In this document: positions 24,261-37,000 of the stretch, one piece after another
Position numbering within the stretch: position 1 is the first letter of the stretch
Layout: each line of letters starts with the position of its first letter
Source of the DNA: Myotis daubentonii
Taxonomy: Eukaryota; Chordata; Mammalia; Chiroptera; Vespertilionidae
NCBI RefSeq assembly: GCF_963259705.1
Contig: NC_081844.1
Location: 48,345,501 to 48,409,500, forward strand
Length of the DNA: 64,000 bases
Direction: 5' to 3'
Position numbers and translations under genes: made by a program
The notes under the pieces: model-generated
What the model saw: only the letters and a program-made list of their open reading frames with translations
What the model was told of the DNA's origin: nothing
Database searches by the model: none

Positions 24261-26221
24261 TAAATGTTTTTAATTGTTAAAGATTAAACTGCTTACACTC
24301 ATGGAAAAGGGACAGGAAGAATAAAGGAACCAGCCTTTCATATATATTTATTTTTTCTCCGAATTTATTTTATGTGTTTTTCATAACAGCATAAACAAGT
24401 GAAACATTCCATTTCAAAGCATTCCCCCCCCCGATCACATTAAAGATATTAAAAGTTGTAGCTTTTTACAGTCTATGCTTATTTCTTTAATTTGTGTTTC
24501 CTTTTTTTGAGAATCAACTGTGGTATTTTTCTAACGTAGTAGGGAATGACTAAAGCCATTGGAATGTGATTAAAATCAATTATTGATGGACATTTAGAAG
24601 TCTAATGAAGTAAAACAGATAGAAGTCAGTAACCTAGATTTGAAAGGTATTTGACCTGCTTAATGGTTCTTTGAGATCACCCATTCTTAGCAGACTTAAA
24701 ATCTTGAATGAAAACAATTCACTCAATACTTAATTCATCTTCCTTATGCAGGTTTAAGTCCTCAGTGAGTTGACATGCCCTGTGATAAGTTTCGAAAGTG
24801 ATGCCTAAGATAGTCTCCTCATTGGCAAGCATATTGCCACATCAGGAAATGACACAAGAATGTAGAACCAATGAGTGATGTGTAGTTTTCAACCTATCAC
24901 ATTCAAAAAGATGACACTCTCAGAAGAGAGATACACTATTGAATTTATTTTAAAATACAGTAATTAGGGGTTGTAAGCATACGATGGTAGTCCAAAATTC
25001 CTATATGTCTATTTCCCCCCTGTGTCTCAAGCTGTAAAAACACTGAGGAACCCAGAGCACTGCTCTCACACAGGGGTTGTTTACCCTCCCACAGATGACC
25101 TGAATCCTTGAGTCAGATCTGCAATGTGTGTGTTGACAGGCCTTAATGTACTCAGTATAATAAAACCTAAATAACTGGAGGATTTGAAATAAAGATTATA
25201 AATTTGATTTGTATTTAGTAGGTTGAGAATAGTTGCTCTCCCATTGCTAGTTGAAAGGCACTTGAGACCAGTATGCACTTTTTTTGTTTGTTCTTTATAT
25301 CCCAGAATAAAAATGTAAGTTTTCTTGGCATCAGCTTTTATTTAATTTTATCTTGCTGTTGCACAACATACTGCTGAACTATTAATCTTTAAAAGTACTG
25401 AGAACATATTTTATTTGTGGATGACTAGAAAAGTCCTAGAAACCACATAAAAAAATGAAATGGCCTGAAGGAGTTGCACTAATTCTTATAAAAATGTATT
25501 CATCTCAGTTTGCAATTTGAGTGCCAGGTTTCAGGACTCTACGTTTTGAGTTGCTGATATAGAAATGCTTGAGAACCAGTGTTTTGAAGGGGAGCACAGA
25601 CTTTAAACCACAGCACCGTGATGCATGACACTGTAATCAAGAAACAATTCTCGATACACATTTTCAGTGAGAATCTTTTATATCATATGGTTCCCTCAGG
25701 AGGAGATGGAAGATGTTTCTCAAAGAGAAAATGTCATGGCTAGTGAAGGAAATGTATTTTACATGATTTGTAATTGGTAATATGATTCAGGTGTCTGCCT
25801 GAAATGAATTTGTGAAATAAAACTAGTTTTCCATAAACTAGTTTTCAAGCACTCTCATCAGATCCACACACAGCAATGAAAGCTTATGGTAACTTTTAAG
25901 ATAATGACTATTTTATGGAAAATGATTCATTATCTAGATACATTCATTTTTGTTTTTATCTTAAAATTAAGTGTATAATTCTGCAGAAATTTTCATGTGA
26001 GTATGTGAGCTCAAATATGTTGATTTTTTAATATGAATTATTTTATCAATTTCTCCTGTTCTAATTTGGCTAAAATAATTTGACATTTCAGCACCAGTTC
26101 TTAAAATCCCTAACCTAGAGTCTATTCCCATAAACTCCTGCACAATTAGCTTAAATAAATTGGGAAATGTGCCTAATATATTTTTGAGCACTTAATATCT
26201 GAATATGTTTATTCTAAAATT
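24261..26221. other. Unique AT-rich DNA
   Basis: A ten-C run at about 24425. A 15-bp tandem duplication (AAACTAGTTTTCCAT-like) lies near 25822-25850. No gene. Confidence 0.5.
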
Positions 26222-26345
26222 TCTCTCCCACTAAGATTTAATTTGCAGGACAGTGAATTTGTCTTATTTCCTTTTCTTTTTTAACGCCTAGAACAGAATT
26301 GTAACAACAGAGACCTTTACAAATATACAGAGATTGATTGAATTA
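26222..26345 (+). mobile_element. L2 3' end (diverged)
   Basis: 'ggacagtgaatttgtcttat', 'aacgcctagaacag', then 'gattgattgaattaat' follow the order of the L2 sense 3' terminus. Confidence 0.45.
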
Positions 26346-26894
26346 ATCTTAACATGTTGAGTTTAACTATTGTTGATACAAATAACACCTCAAATAGCAT
26401 TTTTTTTAGTAACATTTGCTCCTCCATATTCCTCGAAGACTTTTTCATACATTATTTCACACACAAACAGTGGACTCTCTGTTCTCGCAACTCTCTGGTT
26501 ATATCTTTGTATCATATTTCACAAAGAAAATAAAAACTATTAAAAATGAATCTCACTATCTTCCCTCTGCCAAATGGATAAATTCTCTGCATCTATACCC
26601 TTCCGTTCCTTTTCTTTGGGTTTAATTTAAAGCTGTGCCATCTCTCAATGAAATGTAAGCTCCTCTCTCCATCCTCTGCGTTATCTTACAAATTGACTTT
26701 TCAAGGACCTAAATTCTATTGGAAATATCTTACCGCTTCTCAATCTTTATTAGGATCCCAAGTATTATTTTAAAAATATGTTTAAGTAACTTTAGTAATT
26801 AAAAAAACACACAATATTATAGGCAAATCTCTGTCCAGCTATCATCTTATTTTTCTACTTAACTCTTCAACCACAATCCAAATATCTCCCAGTA
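26346..26894. other. AT-rich unique DNA
   Basis: No repeat recognised; a 69-codon frame at 26416-26625 has no recognisable motif. Confidence 0.5.
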
Positions 26895-26940
26895 CGGGGC
26901 ATGCAGGAGTCAGCTTATCAATGTTTTGCTCTCACATTGA

Positions 26941-26998
<58 letters not shown>

Positions 26999-27030
26999 CT
27001 CTCCTTTCTCTATAAATTGATTTATTAAAA
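26895..27030 (+). mobile_element. 5'-truncated VES-type SINE with expanded (TC)n
   Basis: 'acggggcatgcaggagtcag', 'cttatcaatgttttgctctc', 'acattgatgtttctc' is the 3' half of a VES SINE. Its pyrimidine block has expanded to a 52-bp (TC)n run (26945-26996), then 'tcctttctctataaattga'. The tRNA-like head is absent. Confidence 0.8.
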
Positions 27031-27124
27031 AACTGCTGAAGAGTACAAGAAAACTTTACTATTTTATACAAACACAATTTTACTTTCAACTGCAACAATG
27101 GTAAATGGTAATAATATTCAATTT

Positions 27125-27335
27125 TTAATACGGTATTTATCATGTGCCAACACTGTACAAAGTTTTTCAAATATGTTATGCAACCTTACCCTGATAACAA
27201 TCTTCCGAACTAGGTACCTCCATTTTACAGATTTAAACAGACTTAGGGATGTTAACTAGCTTACCTGAGATCTCAGATTATAAATGACAAAAGGAAGCTT
27301 CAGAATCTTATCTGCCTGACAGCAGAGCTCAAGGT
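27125..27335 (-). mobile_element. MIR SINE (reverse)
   Basis: 'atcatgtgccaacactgtac', 'cctccattttacagatttaa', 'acagcagagctc' follow the antisense MIR order over about 210 bp, so it is close to full length but old. Confidence 0.75.
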
Positions 27336-28369
27336 CATTGGTGGTGTTATTTATCTTCCTTGCATGAGTGTGATATGCAAAGAACAATGACCAGAGTCAG
27401 GGTACTTGTGACCAAAATGGAGTACTTGTTACTTTTGGGAGCACAAAAATTATACTTCTTGCTCAAAAATATGTATGTTGAATGATGTTCGAAACATTGT
27501 GCATACAGTAGAGGAACTGGTATCGGATCTTATTTTGGCTGATTACGTAATATGTATACCTCACTCTACTCATATAATAATGCAGTGCAATAAGCAATAA
27601 CTTAATTAAATGGTAATTAGGATGGTAGACTTTCTAATCCTGAATCATATTCCTATATAATTAATAAATATAAAGATTATACTTCCACAGAAAGTGACTG
27701 TAATATAAGTGCAACAAAATATATATTGGTGTGAATTACAGCTTTTACAGAGCGTACAATTTAGATTCTAACATCAGATGCCATTTACCTGGTTTATTAG
27801 TTTCAGTACAGATTCTTTAATGATTTGAGACGCCAGGATGCATTCACCACTGCAACAGAGCAACAACGGTACAACCAACATCAGCAGAAATGTCAGGGAT
27901 ATGAATGTGGCTTTTTTAAACCTCTATAGTTGCTGACCTAGTTTTAATTGATAGTCTATGATCCTAAGAAGAGAGGATTTGTGGCCTGGATAGGAGAAAA
28001 TATTTTCTACAAAGCTGTGAAGACAGAATCACTTACATCCAATCTTATCCATTTTTGACTTGCTATGTAAGAAAATAAAAAATATGAGCAAAGCGTAGTG
28101 AAAAGCAATTCTGCATTGACCTTGCATATAGTGTCCGGCACAGCAATACGTAGTCAGTGCCACATGCTCTATTGGATGACTGCTTTTGTATAGAAATAAT
28201 TTGCCCCACTTTTGTATATGCCTGGTACCTTCTCTTCTAGAATCAGGAATCAGCCGGAAATTAAAATTGCTTCTTTAGATGGACCTTTCTTTACCCTCCT
28301 GTCTAAAGAAGTTAAGTATATTCCTGTTATTCTCTGAAATGGCACCATGTTGACCACGAATTTTCATTT
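27336..28369. other. AT-rich unique DNA
   Basis: Nothing recognised. Confidence 0.55.
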
Positions 28370-28495
28370 ATTATTTCTTAATCATTTGTTTATTGTATGT
28401 CTCTTTCATTAGAATCTAAATTCCATCACTGGAATGTAACAGGCATGTAATATGCATTTGCTAAGTATGTGTTATTGGGTAATTATTTACTAACA
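28370..28495 (+). mobile_element. L2 3' end (diverged)
   Basis: 'tttgtttattgtatgtctct', 'ttcattagaatctaaattcc', 'aacaggcatgtaatatgc' match the order of an L2 3' end with an internal deletion. Confidence 0.5.
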
Positions 28496-28566
28496 ATGCA
28501 TGTGTCCTGAGACCCTGGCGGTCTCATTAATGAGAACAAACAGATACTCTAAAGGAAATATTACAG

Positions 28567-28622
28567 TTTTAAAAGGGACAGTTTCTATGGCTGTATTGAA
28601 ACAGAAACTGTCCCTTTAAAAA
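28567..28622. repeat. 19/20-bp inverted repeat at the L1 5' junction
   Basis: Arms 28567-28586 (TTTTAAAAGGGACAGTTTCT) and 28603-28622 with a 16-nt loop. The left arm is also the left copy of the L1 target duplication; the right arm is an inverted copy placed between target and L1. Confidence 0.9.
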
Positions 28623-29286
28623 CTCTAAAAAGGAAGGAACTCCAACCATTTGCAACAGCATGAATGGAGAGCATTAGGCTAAGCAAATTAAGTCAGTTGG
28701 AAGAAAGATAAATATCACATGATCTCACTCATTTGTGGAATATAATGAACAATATAAACTGATGAACAAAAACAGATCCAGAGACAGAGAAGCATTGATC
28801 AGACTGTCAAAAGTCAAACCTCAGAGGGAAGGTAGGGGAGGGTGGGGGTAAAGGGAGAGATCAACCAAAGGACTTGTATGTATGCATATAGGCCTAACCA
28901 ATGGACCCAGACACGCCGGCAGGGGGAGGGGAGGGGGGTATGGGTGGGGAGAGTGGGGGGGGATGGGGGGGAAAGGGGGGATAAGGACACATATGTAATA
29001 CCTTAATCAATAAGAAAATAAAAAAATAAAAATTAAAAAACAAACAAACAAAAAAACCTTCACTTGGATTGAGTCCTAACCTTTCCCTGCTATATGATTA
29101 GGTAGAAATGGAAAGGCGTGGGAACAGGCCCAGTGTTGTCTGGGCTGCAATGTATTTGTGGATAAATCAGATATTGTAGCCCAGTGTTTCATAATCTTTC
29201 ATGCCATGGACCTTACATTTTTCACTTCTAACTTTTAAGACAAGAAAAAAAAAATACAGTGCAAAAATAAATAAAAATAAATAAAT
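28623..29286 (+). mobile_element. 5'-truncated L1 3' end with probable 3' transduction
   Basis: The bat L1 3' end spans about 28640-29055: 'ttgcaacagcatgaatgg', 'gatctcactcatttgtgg', a G-rich block, 'taataccttaatcaataaga' and an A-rich tail. About 230 bp of non-L1 DNA follow (29058-29286) and finish in a second A-rich tail with AATAAA repeats. Direct repeats AAAGGGACAGTTTCT at 28572-28586 and 29287-29301 enclose the whole block. The left site reads TT/AAAA, the L1 endonuclease preference. This is what a read-through transcript plus one target-primed insertion leaves. Confidence 0.8.
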
Positions 29287-29301
29287 AAAGGGACAGTTTC
29301 T

Positions 29302-31053
29302 GTCTGTTATGTCTGAAATAAACCTGGCCTTTCTGGATGGTTCTAAAAGATGTTAACATATGCTTCTTACTAACCAAAAATGTGAGTCTTATAATCATAG
29401 CAGCTCACCACTTGATTTTCAGTTCTGTTTCTCAACAGTAGTTTGATTGATTGATTTTATTAATGACCTAACTCATGTTTTCACTATATTAACTATCTCT
29501 AAGTGAACACATTTAAAATTAATGCTTTAGGAATATATCTTACAATGTTAATAAATACTAAGAATACCAGAGGAAACAAAAAATTCCAAATGAAATTCAC
29601 AGAGGAAAAGAAGGTGTTGCACTTGGCTGAAATACTCCATAACCATTGTTAGCTAAGTATAAAACCAGAATTCAGTAAGTTTAAATTAAAACAAAGAAAA
29701 CAGAAACACTCTTCATGCTAACGTAAGTTTACCCATAGGAAGTAGATTTCACCAATGGCAGTTACCATTATGATCTGTGATACACAGCTGTGTGAATAAA
29801 ACATGTTATATAGTTGTGTTTTTTAAAAGTGATCTTTCATCATGCCACATTTGTCATAAAAAGTAGTTTATTGTGCAGTATAAAGTCATAGAAATTGCAA
29901 TATGAAAATGGATGCTAAGTGAAGTAGTTTTACTAAGCCGTTACCCTGACTCTGAAGTTTAACTCTAATGTAATTTGTCCAAGCATCTTTTAATTATCTG
30001 AAAGGGTTTATTTGAAAGTATGTACTTGAATGGGTATTTTTAGACAAAGAAAATGAAATTATAAAAGCTCAAAATAGTATACTTCTTAACCTTGAATACC
30101 ACTCATAGGATCTTCAAACATTTACCTGTTACTGTGTTTAACTGCTTGACCACTAAGAAAGTAAAGTGTTACGTTGTTATATTTAAAATCATATTGGTAA
30201 GATTGAAATCATAATGTCATCAATTTATTGCAGCTTTAATCAAAGATACATGCTATGCACTATACAGATCAAAACAAAAAATACAAAGTTTTAAAAATAA
30301 AATAATTTTTGTGGTACTAAAAGGTATATCAGCTTTAAAATAGTGTTTACTAGTTATTTTTAGATTAACCAAAATTATAGCTATTTTTATATGCAGTATA
30401 ATCATAAACATTGCCCGAGGGACATAAAATTATGCTAAAAAATCTAGATTACTCAGACAAAACCTTATCCAGGAATATATTTGAATTTTCTCTTCATTTT
30501 TGTAACATAAGATTGTGCAGTTGGTAAATATCCAATTTTCAGCTTTTGAAACCTTGCTACACATAACCATTTTAATTTATTCTTGAAAATATGGGCTTTA
30601 AAAGTTACCCTAGCTGCAGTTGTTTAGATGACTAAAGAATATACTTAAGAATCTCAAAAACACATTTATGGTGACTTTTTGTCTGAATAAGTTAGACAAT
30701 TTGGGGGAAATAAATTGGAAGACTGGTTGGGCTAATAGAGATCTTGAAGCGGATTATACAGAATGGAGTCAGCCAGCAACCCGAAATCACTGGCCAGTTC
30801 CAGAGTCTTCCTTTTTCTTTGCTGTGTAGATCCAATCTAAAACAATCTTCTTGGATCCAGTGTGGCAGTAGAGAAGAGTAGGGAAGATTAGTACGGATGC
30901 TTTGATGTTTCTGTTAACCTAGTATAGCATTTATTCATTATCCTGTCCCTAAGAACATACATTTTCCATCAGTGGTTATTAATTTGACCCTAGCAAACTC
31001 ATGAACATCTTCCAAATTATTTGCAGTCTATACTGAGAAATTCCTAAGAAGAA
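29302..31053. other. AT-rich unique DNA
   Basis: No gene or named repeat seen. Confidence 0.55.
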
Positions 31054-31224
31054 TCTATAAGAATAAACGTGTAATAGCTAATTAGACTGGACCACCTTCT
31101 GGAAGACCTTCCAGACTAAGCCGTGGCCGTGGTGGCGGGGGCGGGGGCGGGCTGAGGCAGAGGCAGCCGTGGTGACAGCAGGGGGCCAAGCCCCTTGCAC
31201 ACATTTTGTGAATAAGGCCTCTAG
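31054..31224 (+). mobile_element. Very short Helitron, 171 bp
   Basis: 5' end TCTATAAGAATAAACGTGTA after host A, with the HeliBat subterminal block 'gctaattagactggaccacc'. A GC-rich centre (31130-31190) follows, then a decayed 3' hairpin 'tgcacacattttgtgaataa' and GGCCTCTAG (CTAG 31221-31224) before host T. Little more than the two termini. The open frames read across it on the minus strand come from its GC-rich core and the flank and are not a gene. Confidence 0.82.
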
Positions 31225-32374
31225 TTTCTTCATAAGGATGGATGTTTTTATCAGATTCATAAATGGCATCCATGATTCTCCAAAAAAGTATTGAAAGATA
31301 CAGGGAACTAAAAAGAAATCATTTATAAAATGGGAAGTATACACTTCTGCTTTAATAATTAAAAGCACTTTGTGTTTACATACTTACATTTTAAAAATGT
31401 CTTTTTTTTTTTTTCCATAAAATCCTGGAATCATGTATCTGGAATAGACTGCAATCAAATATTCCCAAAAGTGAATAACAATCTTTTTTTTTCAAGTATT
31501 GGAAATTAAATCTAAGCATCTGTCTTTAGAAAATAATCCAGTATTCCTTGTAGTTTTGGAATTTTTCTTTCCATTGACCAGCATACAGAATTTTGTATTT
31601 ACCATGAAAAACTTCTCTTATATGGTCTGTGGTAAAGAATCTCTTACTCTACTAACAAACATCTATTGTCTGTAGAAAGTAAATTTATGCAGTTTAACGC
31701 TCTTCATAACAGTTTTGTTGTACCTTTAATTATCCACTCTGCCTTCCTTTTGTACTATTTTAAGTGGGAGGTGTTCTGCGTAGATCCTTTTATAGAAGCA
31801 TTCTTTTTATACATTCACTGCCAGCTTTATAAAGGATTAAGTTTACTCTTTATTTTTTTTAATGAATGGCTTTAAATAAAAATTTTAATAAGTATTTATT
31901 TAAAATATATCTTATACTAGTTCATGCAAATTTCATGTCAATATGATACATGCACATTTCATATTTTAACACTAAAATTATTCAAAAGTACATCAGCATT
32001 TTTATCTTAACTGATCTCATTTCTACCTTCCTTCTGACAGAATCCATTTTGTCTCATGCTTCATTGATCTCTTTGTTTAGCCAACTATGGTCATTTATCC
32101 CCTTTTTATAGTTCAACTCAGTTTTGCCTTCTAGATTTCCTGGATTTGTTATTCATCAGTTCATGTCTAAACTGATTCTTATGCTAATTGTAACATGTCT
32201 ACATTTTACCAAAAGCGAATGATTAAAAATATATATGTTTTTACTATTTTAATATTTAATCATACAGTGTTTTACGTTGTTATTCCCTGTGAGTTTTTCT
32301 CCCCTAGAAAACTATAAATAAATGTTATCTCAAATCTTGCCTTATATATTACACCTAGTTCCCAGCATAGTTGT
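31225..32374. other. AT-rich unique DNA
   Basis: Nothing recognised. Confidence 0.55.
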
Positions 32375-32615
32375 TTCCTTCTTATTGATTTTTCATCACC
32401 GTTTATCCCCTCTATGCCCTCTTTCACCTCCACCCCACCCCCACAATCGCCACACTGTTGTCCATGTCCATGAATTCTCTCTCTCTTCCCCCCCCCCGCT
32501 CAATATCTTCTCTCCTCCCCACACCCCAGCTATTTTTCTGCTTTCTATGAGTCTCTCTATTTTGCTTGGTAGTTCAGTTTGTTCATTAAATTCCTCATTG
32601 TTAATCTATAAGTGC
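32375..32615 (-). mobile_element. L1 3' UTR fragment (reverse), C-rich subfamily
   Basis: Antisense of a bat L1 3' UTR: 'cttattgatttttcatcacc', C-rich blocks, 'tgttgtccatgtccatgaat', 'gctttctatgagtctctcta', 'ttgcttggtagttcagtttg'. The 98-codon plus-strand frame inside it is Pro/Ser/Leu-rich translation of this C/T-rich repeat. Confidence 0.75.
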
Positions 32616-32887
32616 TGAGTATTCTATCAATTTTTAGCCATTATATTGTCCCAGACAATTTATACCAGTGATCTGATTGCTGAAAGTCATTTGTGGCATG
32701 TTTTATCAGTTAAACACCATCAAATGGAATTATCAGACAATGTAGGTGGAGCCTTATTTGGGCATGTATAGCCTAAAAGTGAGTAGAATCTGAGATCCAG
32801 ATTTGATGGTAATAATCTATATTTATATTTACTTTTAAAAGGGCAAGAATACACTGTTTCTTGTATTTTCTATCAAAAAGTACTAGA

Positions 32888-33193
32888 CCTGGCCAGTATC
32901 ACTCAGTCACTCAGTCACTAGAGAGTCAACCTATGGATCAAAGATTCACAGGTTCGATTCCCTGTCAAGGGCAGGTACCTGGGTTGTAGGTTTGATCCCT
33001 GGCCCTGGTTGGGGTGTGTGTGGGAGGCAACCAATCAATGTGAACCTCTCACAATCCATCTTCTTTCTCTCTCTCTCTTTCTCTTTCTTTGTCTCTCTCC
33101 TCTTTTCTTCCCTCCCTCCCTCCATTTCACTGTCTTTAAAATATCAATGGAAAAATATCCTTGGGTGAGGATTAAAAAACAACAAAACAAAAC
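32888..33193 (+). mobile_element. VES-type SINE, long pyrimidine block
   Basis: 'cctggccagtatcactcagt' head with a small internal triplication of 'cactcagt', B box 'ggttcgattccctgtc', then 'ggttggggtgtgtgtgggag', an expanded CT-rich block 33061-33130, 'aaaatatcaatggaaaaata' and an A/C-rich tail. Confidence 0.9.
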
Positions 33194-36100
33194 CCAACAG
33201 GACTAAACAGCAGATAAATGATGTATTTAATATACAATAGCATTTCTTCTCAAAGTGAATTGAATATTATTAACAGGTTGTTTAAACAATTTTTTTCATA
33301 GTGGTCAGTCTCATACATATAAACCTAACTGTAGAATCTATATTTCATTTTATCAAACATAGAATAATTGATTTTTAAAATTTCTTTATCCCTATTTTTT
33401 TTCCCTTTTATAGTCCAGCCATAGAGTTACAAGTACTAGAAATAGCCAATTCATCTTTCTTGTAGGCTTTTCATTAAAATGCTTAACTTACTTTGAAAAG
33501 ATTGATTATAATGGTCCTTACAAACTTTGCTAAGAACATATGCTGATGAGGATGTAACTTAGCAAAGTCACCAAATTAATAGCTTTACAAGAGGATTGTA
33601 ATGAGCAGAATTAGTGCACAGGAGTTTTTTTTAATTTATGAAATGCATTTTTGTATTTGATAATATTCATTCAATAAAAAATGCTTTATCTGAATATTTT
33701 TTCATTTAGTTTAAAATGAAATGTAAAGAGATATATAAATAGAAAAAAAGAGAGGCTCATCAAATAAAGTCATTATTTTAAAAAATCAAAGGTAGTCCTA
33801 AGAGCCATAAAATTTCCTTTTAGATAAAGTTGGTTTTCCATTATCATCAGCTTCACTGATCGCTATACAGGTGAGGTTATTGCTTTTTCAGTTTTATTAA
33901 TAAACCTATTAGCACATAAATAGCCTTTTGGCCTTTACTAAACAAATGGAAAATGAAATAGTTTCATTATCCTGAGGGTTTCATGCACTCCTGGTTATAG
34001 AACTGTCCCTGAAGGAATGGCTCTGTTTACAAGAAAATGTTTGTTTTGTAGACTTTTCAAATTGGATTCTATTTTTTTTTGTATTCTTTAGATTTTATAA
34101 CCAGAAATGCGATATCATTTGAAGACCTACTCTATTTTATTAAAAACATGTTAAAATATTAGAGACAGTGCCAAAAAAGGATAAAGCACGAGTCCTGTCA
34201 AATTGCAAAACTTCAAGAAAAAGAAATATGAGGATGGGCGTTTCAGTGTCAAAGAAGGTTATTTTTTATACCGCAGTGATATTTCATAAGAATTAAATGT
34301 TTTAATTTTCAAATGGCCTTCAAAATAAGAAAATAGGAAAACACCAACTACATCCCAGACCTAATAACATCTGCTGGGAAGTGAAAGATAAATAACACAC
34401 TTTCCATTTACTCATCCATTCACACTCAGATAAGCCCAACTCTTTCCCAGCCAAGAAGATAACTTGTCACCTGCCCTGAAGACCCAGAACAAGACCTCAA
34501 ACATCACATACAAGAAACAATTCCTTATCTGCCACAAATTGGCTCATTACATTCATTGCTGCTGTATCAAATGGCTTTGGTACAATCCTAGTCAGAAAAA
34601 TATCAAAGATGGGTTTAAAAGCAGCAATTCTTATATGTCTGTTTTGTGCCCCATAACCACATTATCATAGCAGGCTAGAGATAATAGAATATCTGTTTAA
34701 GCTACTGAATTTCAGAGGGACTCAATGAAGCTGCAAGGAAGCAGGCAAGTGAAAAAGCAAGGACGTTGGAAAAGCAGGGCTTTAAAGAATTAGCTTGATA
34801 GTTGATCTGCCATTTATAAGAAACATAAACTATTGGTTGGATAACAAAATGTGATGCAATAAGGCAAGGGGATTATTGTAATTAAACAGTTCTACACTTC
34901 GTGCTTCGGTATAGATAGTTTCAGAGATTAGAGACAAACTCTCTTGTGAATTCTGGGAAATCAGTGGGCAGCCTTCAACTCTGCAGCTCCAGTGTTGAAT
35001 CAAGTACTTGACAGATGAAGTGCAGTAAATCTATTTTTGACTGGATGAATAATTTTATTTTTAAAAATGAATAAAACCCAGTATCTAGAGAGTAAACAAT
35101 TTCACAATACAGTTTATCCCAAACATACCTATTGAGGAATCTGTATATTCGGAATATTTTATTTTACCATGTAGGTGATTTGAAATTAATAAAAGGTCTG
35201 AAGAGTTTAAGATTATTACATCCTAATTAGAAAGCTAAAACCTGAGTTACTCAGAGCATGTTACTTAGGATCTCATATAATATATAATTTAGGAATGAAA
35301 AGATGCAAAGTAAAGAGTAAGACATGCCTAATATGACTTATCTAAACATTCAGATAGATTTTGCCAAACACATGTTTAAGGTTTCTATTCAGCATTGGAA
35401 ATTATATAAATTACAATTCTTTCTATGAAATTTTTACAAAGTTGTAGGGAATTTTCTGTATTTCCTTAGAGAAACTTAGGTGATATCCTTCCCGGGGTGA
35501 TGTGCTAATTCTTAAAAAAATTACCAAATAACAATTAGCATTTTATTACAGTTATTTATAACAGTTATATTTTATTACAGTTAATAAAAATTGGGATAAT
35601 AAAATGAGCATATATGCCCATTAAAATTCATACATTTAGAATAATTTCTTTTATAATACATAAACCTATTAAATACCGGATATATAATTGAAAGTAAAAA
35701 AATAATATATTTTCAGTAAATGAAAACTGTGATGATTAAATTTTGATTAAAGGAAATTTGAATATATTCTCACTTTCAGGCATATAGGATGTTTTGATTT
35801 TTTTGTAAAATGTTCACATAAATATCACAACTGGGAGGCCTCCTGGTTGCCTTTCTAGGTACCTGCTTAGAAAAACCATTGTTTTTGTTTGTTTATTTGT
35901 TTGTTTTTATGTTCATTTTGATCAAGAAGAGTCTCAGTATAGTTTTGTTATGCTCATACCCCTAACTATATGTGCTATATGTGAAGAAAAAAATCCTTTT
36001 TCATTTCTAAATGTGAAGCCTCAGTATTGACCATCAGTGTTTTCTTAATTCATTTTTAAAGTGCTTTCATATCCATTTTCCAATTTTTCTACTTTCCTGA

Positions 36101-36640
36101 AAGGAGCTACCTCCTGAATTTAGGAAGGACATGATTCATTGAAATGGTAATTTTCCAAATGTTCAGTGATTCTATTTACTTATCAATACTCCCTTTAAGG
36201 TCCCCTTAAGAGATTCAGTATCTCATTTTCTAGTACCAAGGGACAGCAGGCAATTTATGCACAATAACCTCTGTTACATTTCCCTAACACATGAAATTTG
36301 CTTGTGAGTAGTAATTGTGTTTTAGATGTGGGAATGTTCACCAGGAGATTAACAGCTCTGATGTAGCTGATGTAAAATAATAGAATTCAATTTGAAAAGC
36401 TATAATTTTGAGTGATACAATTTACACTGCTCTTCTTAGTCAAGGTAAGATAAAGCAAACTTCCTGTCAGAGGTGATTGGATAATGTGATACATTACCTG
36501 AGTGCAAAAGGATTCTGGGAAAACAACCCATTTCTCTGTATTAATCTGACTTGTTTAGTGTCCTGTCTCTCTCTCTCTCTGAATTCAGATGAGGTGCACT
36601 GTACCAACCTAATTCTTTTTTATGTGTGTTGGCTGTTTTT
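33194..36640. other. AT-rich unique DNA
   Basis: About 3.4 kb with no recognised repeat or gene. A (TTTG)n-like patch is at about 35880-35910. Confidence 0.5.
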
Positions 36641-37000
36641 TCTTTTCTTTTCTTTTTATTATTATTATTGTCATTATTTTAGTTCTTTATTGTTTAAAAT
36701 ATTACATATGTCTTCTTTTTCCCCCATTGACTTCTCTCTGTCTGTTTCCACCCCCAGCACATGCCCTGACCTCCCTATTGTCTGTGTCCATGGGTTATGC
36801 TTATATGTATGCATTATGCTAAGCGAAATAAGCCAGTCGGAGAAAGATAAATATCACAGGATCTCACTCATTTGTGGAATATAATGAACAACATAAGCTG
36901 ATGAACAAAAATAGATCCAGAGACATAGAAGCATTGAACAGACCATCCAACTTCAGAGGGAAGGGAGGGGAGCTGGGGTGGATAAGAGAGCAACCAAAGG
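36641..37000 (-). mobile_element. L1 3' end with 5' inversion (twin priming)
   Basis: Left part (about 36650-36813) is antisense L1 3' end: 'tattgtttaaaatattacat', then 'gtccatgggttatgcttata'. Right part (36811-37000) is sense-oriented: 'gcattatgctaagcgaaata', 'ggatctcactcatttgtgg', ending 'gcaaccaaagg'. In L1 coordinates the two parts are neighbours (the break is within about 10 nt), and they share GCA at the junction 36811-36813. A T/C-rich repeat (TCTTTTCTTTT) on both sides may be the target duplication. Frames spanning the junction are artefacts. Confidence 0.85.

Noticed and set aside
26945..26996. (TC)n as a promoter-type GAGA element
   Set aside because: It is the expanded pyrimidine block of a VES SINE.
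31078..31368. 96-codon minus-strand frame resembling a processed gene
   Set aside because: It crosses the boundary of the 171-bp Helitron; its Pro/Arg/Ala-rich part is the Helitron core.
36477..36884. 135-codon plus-strand frame
   Set aside because: Spans unique DNA, antisense L1 and the inverted L1 half, so it is a chance frame.
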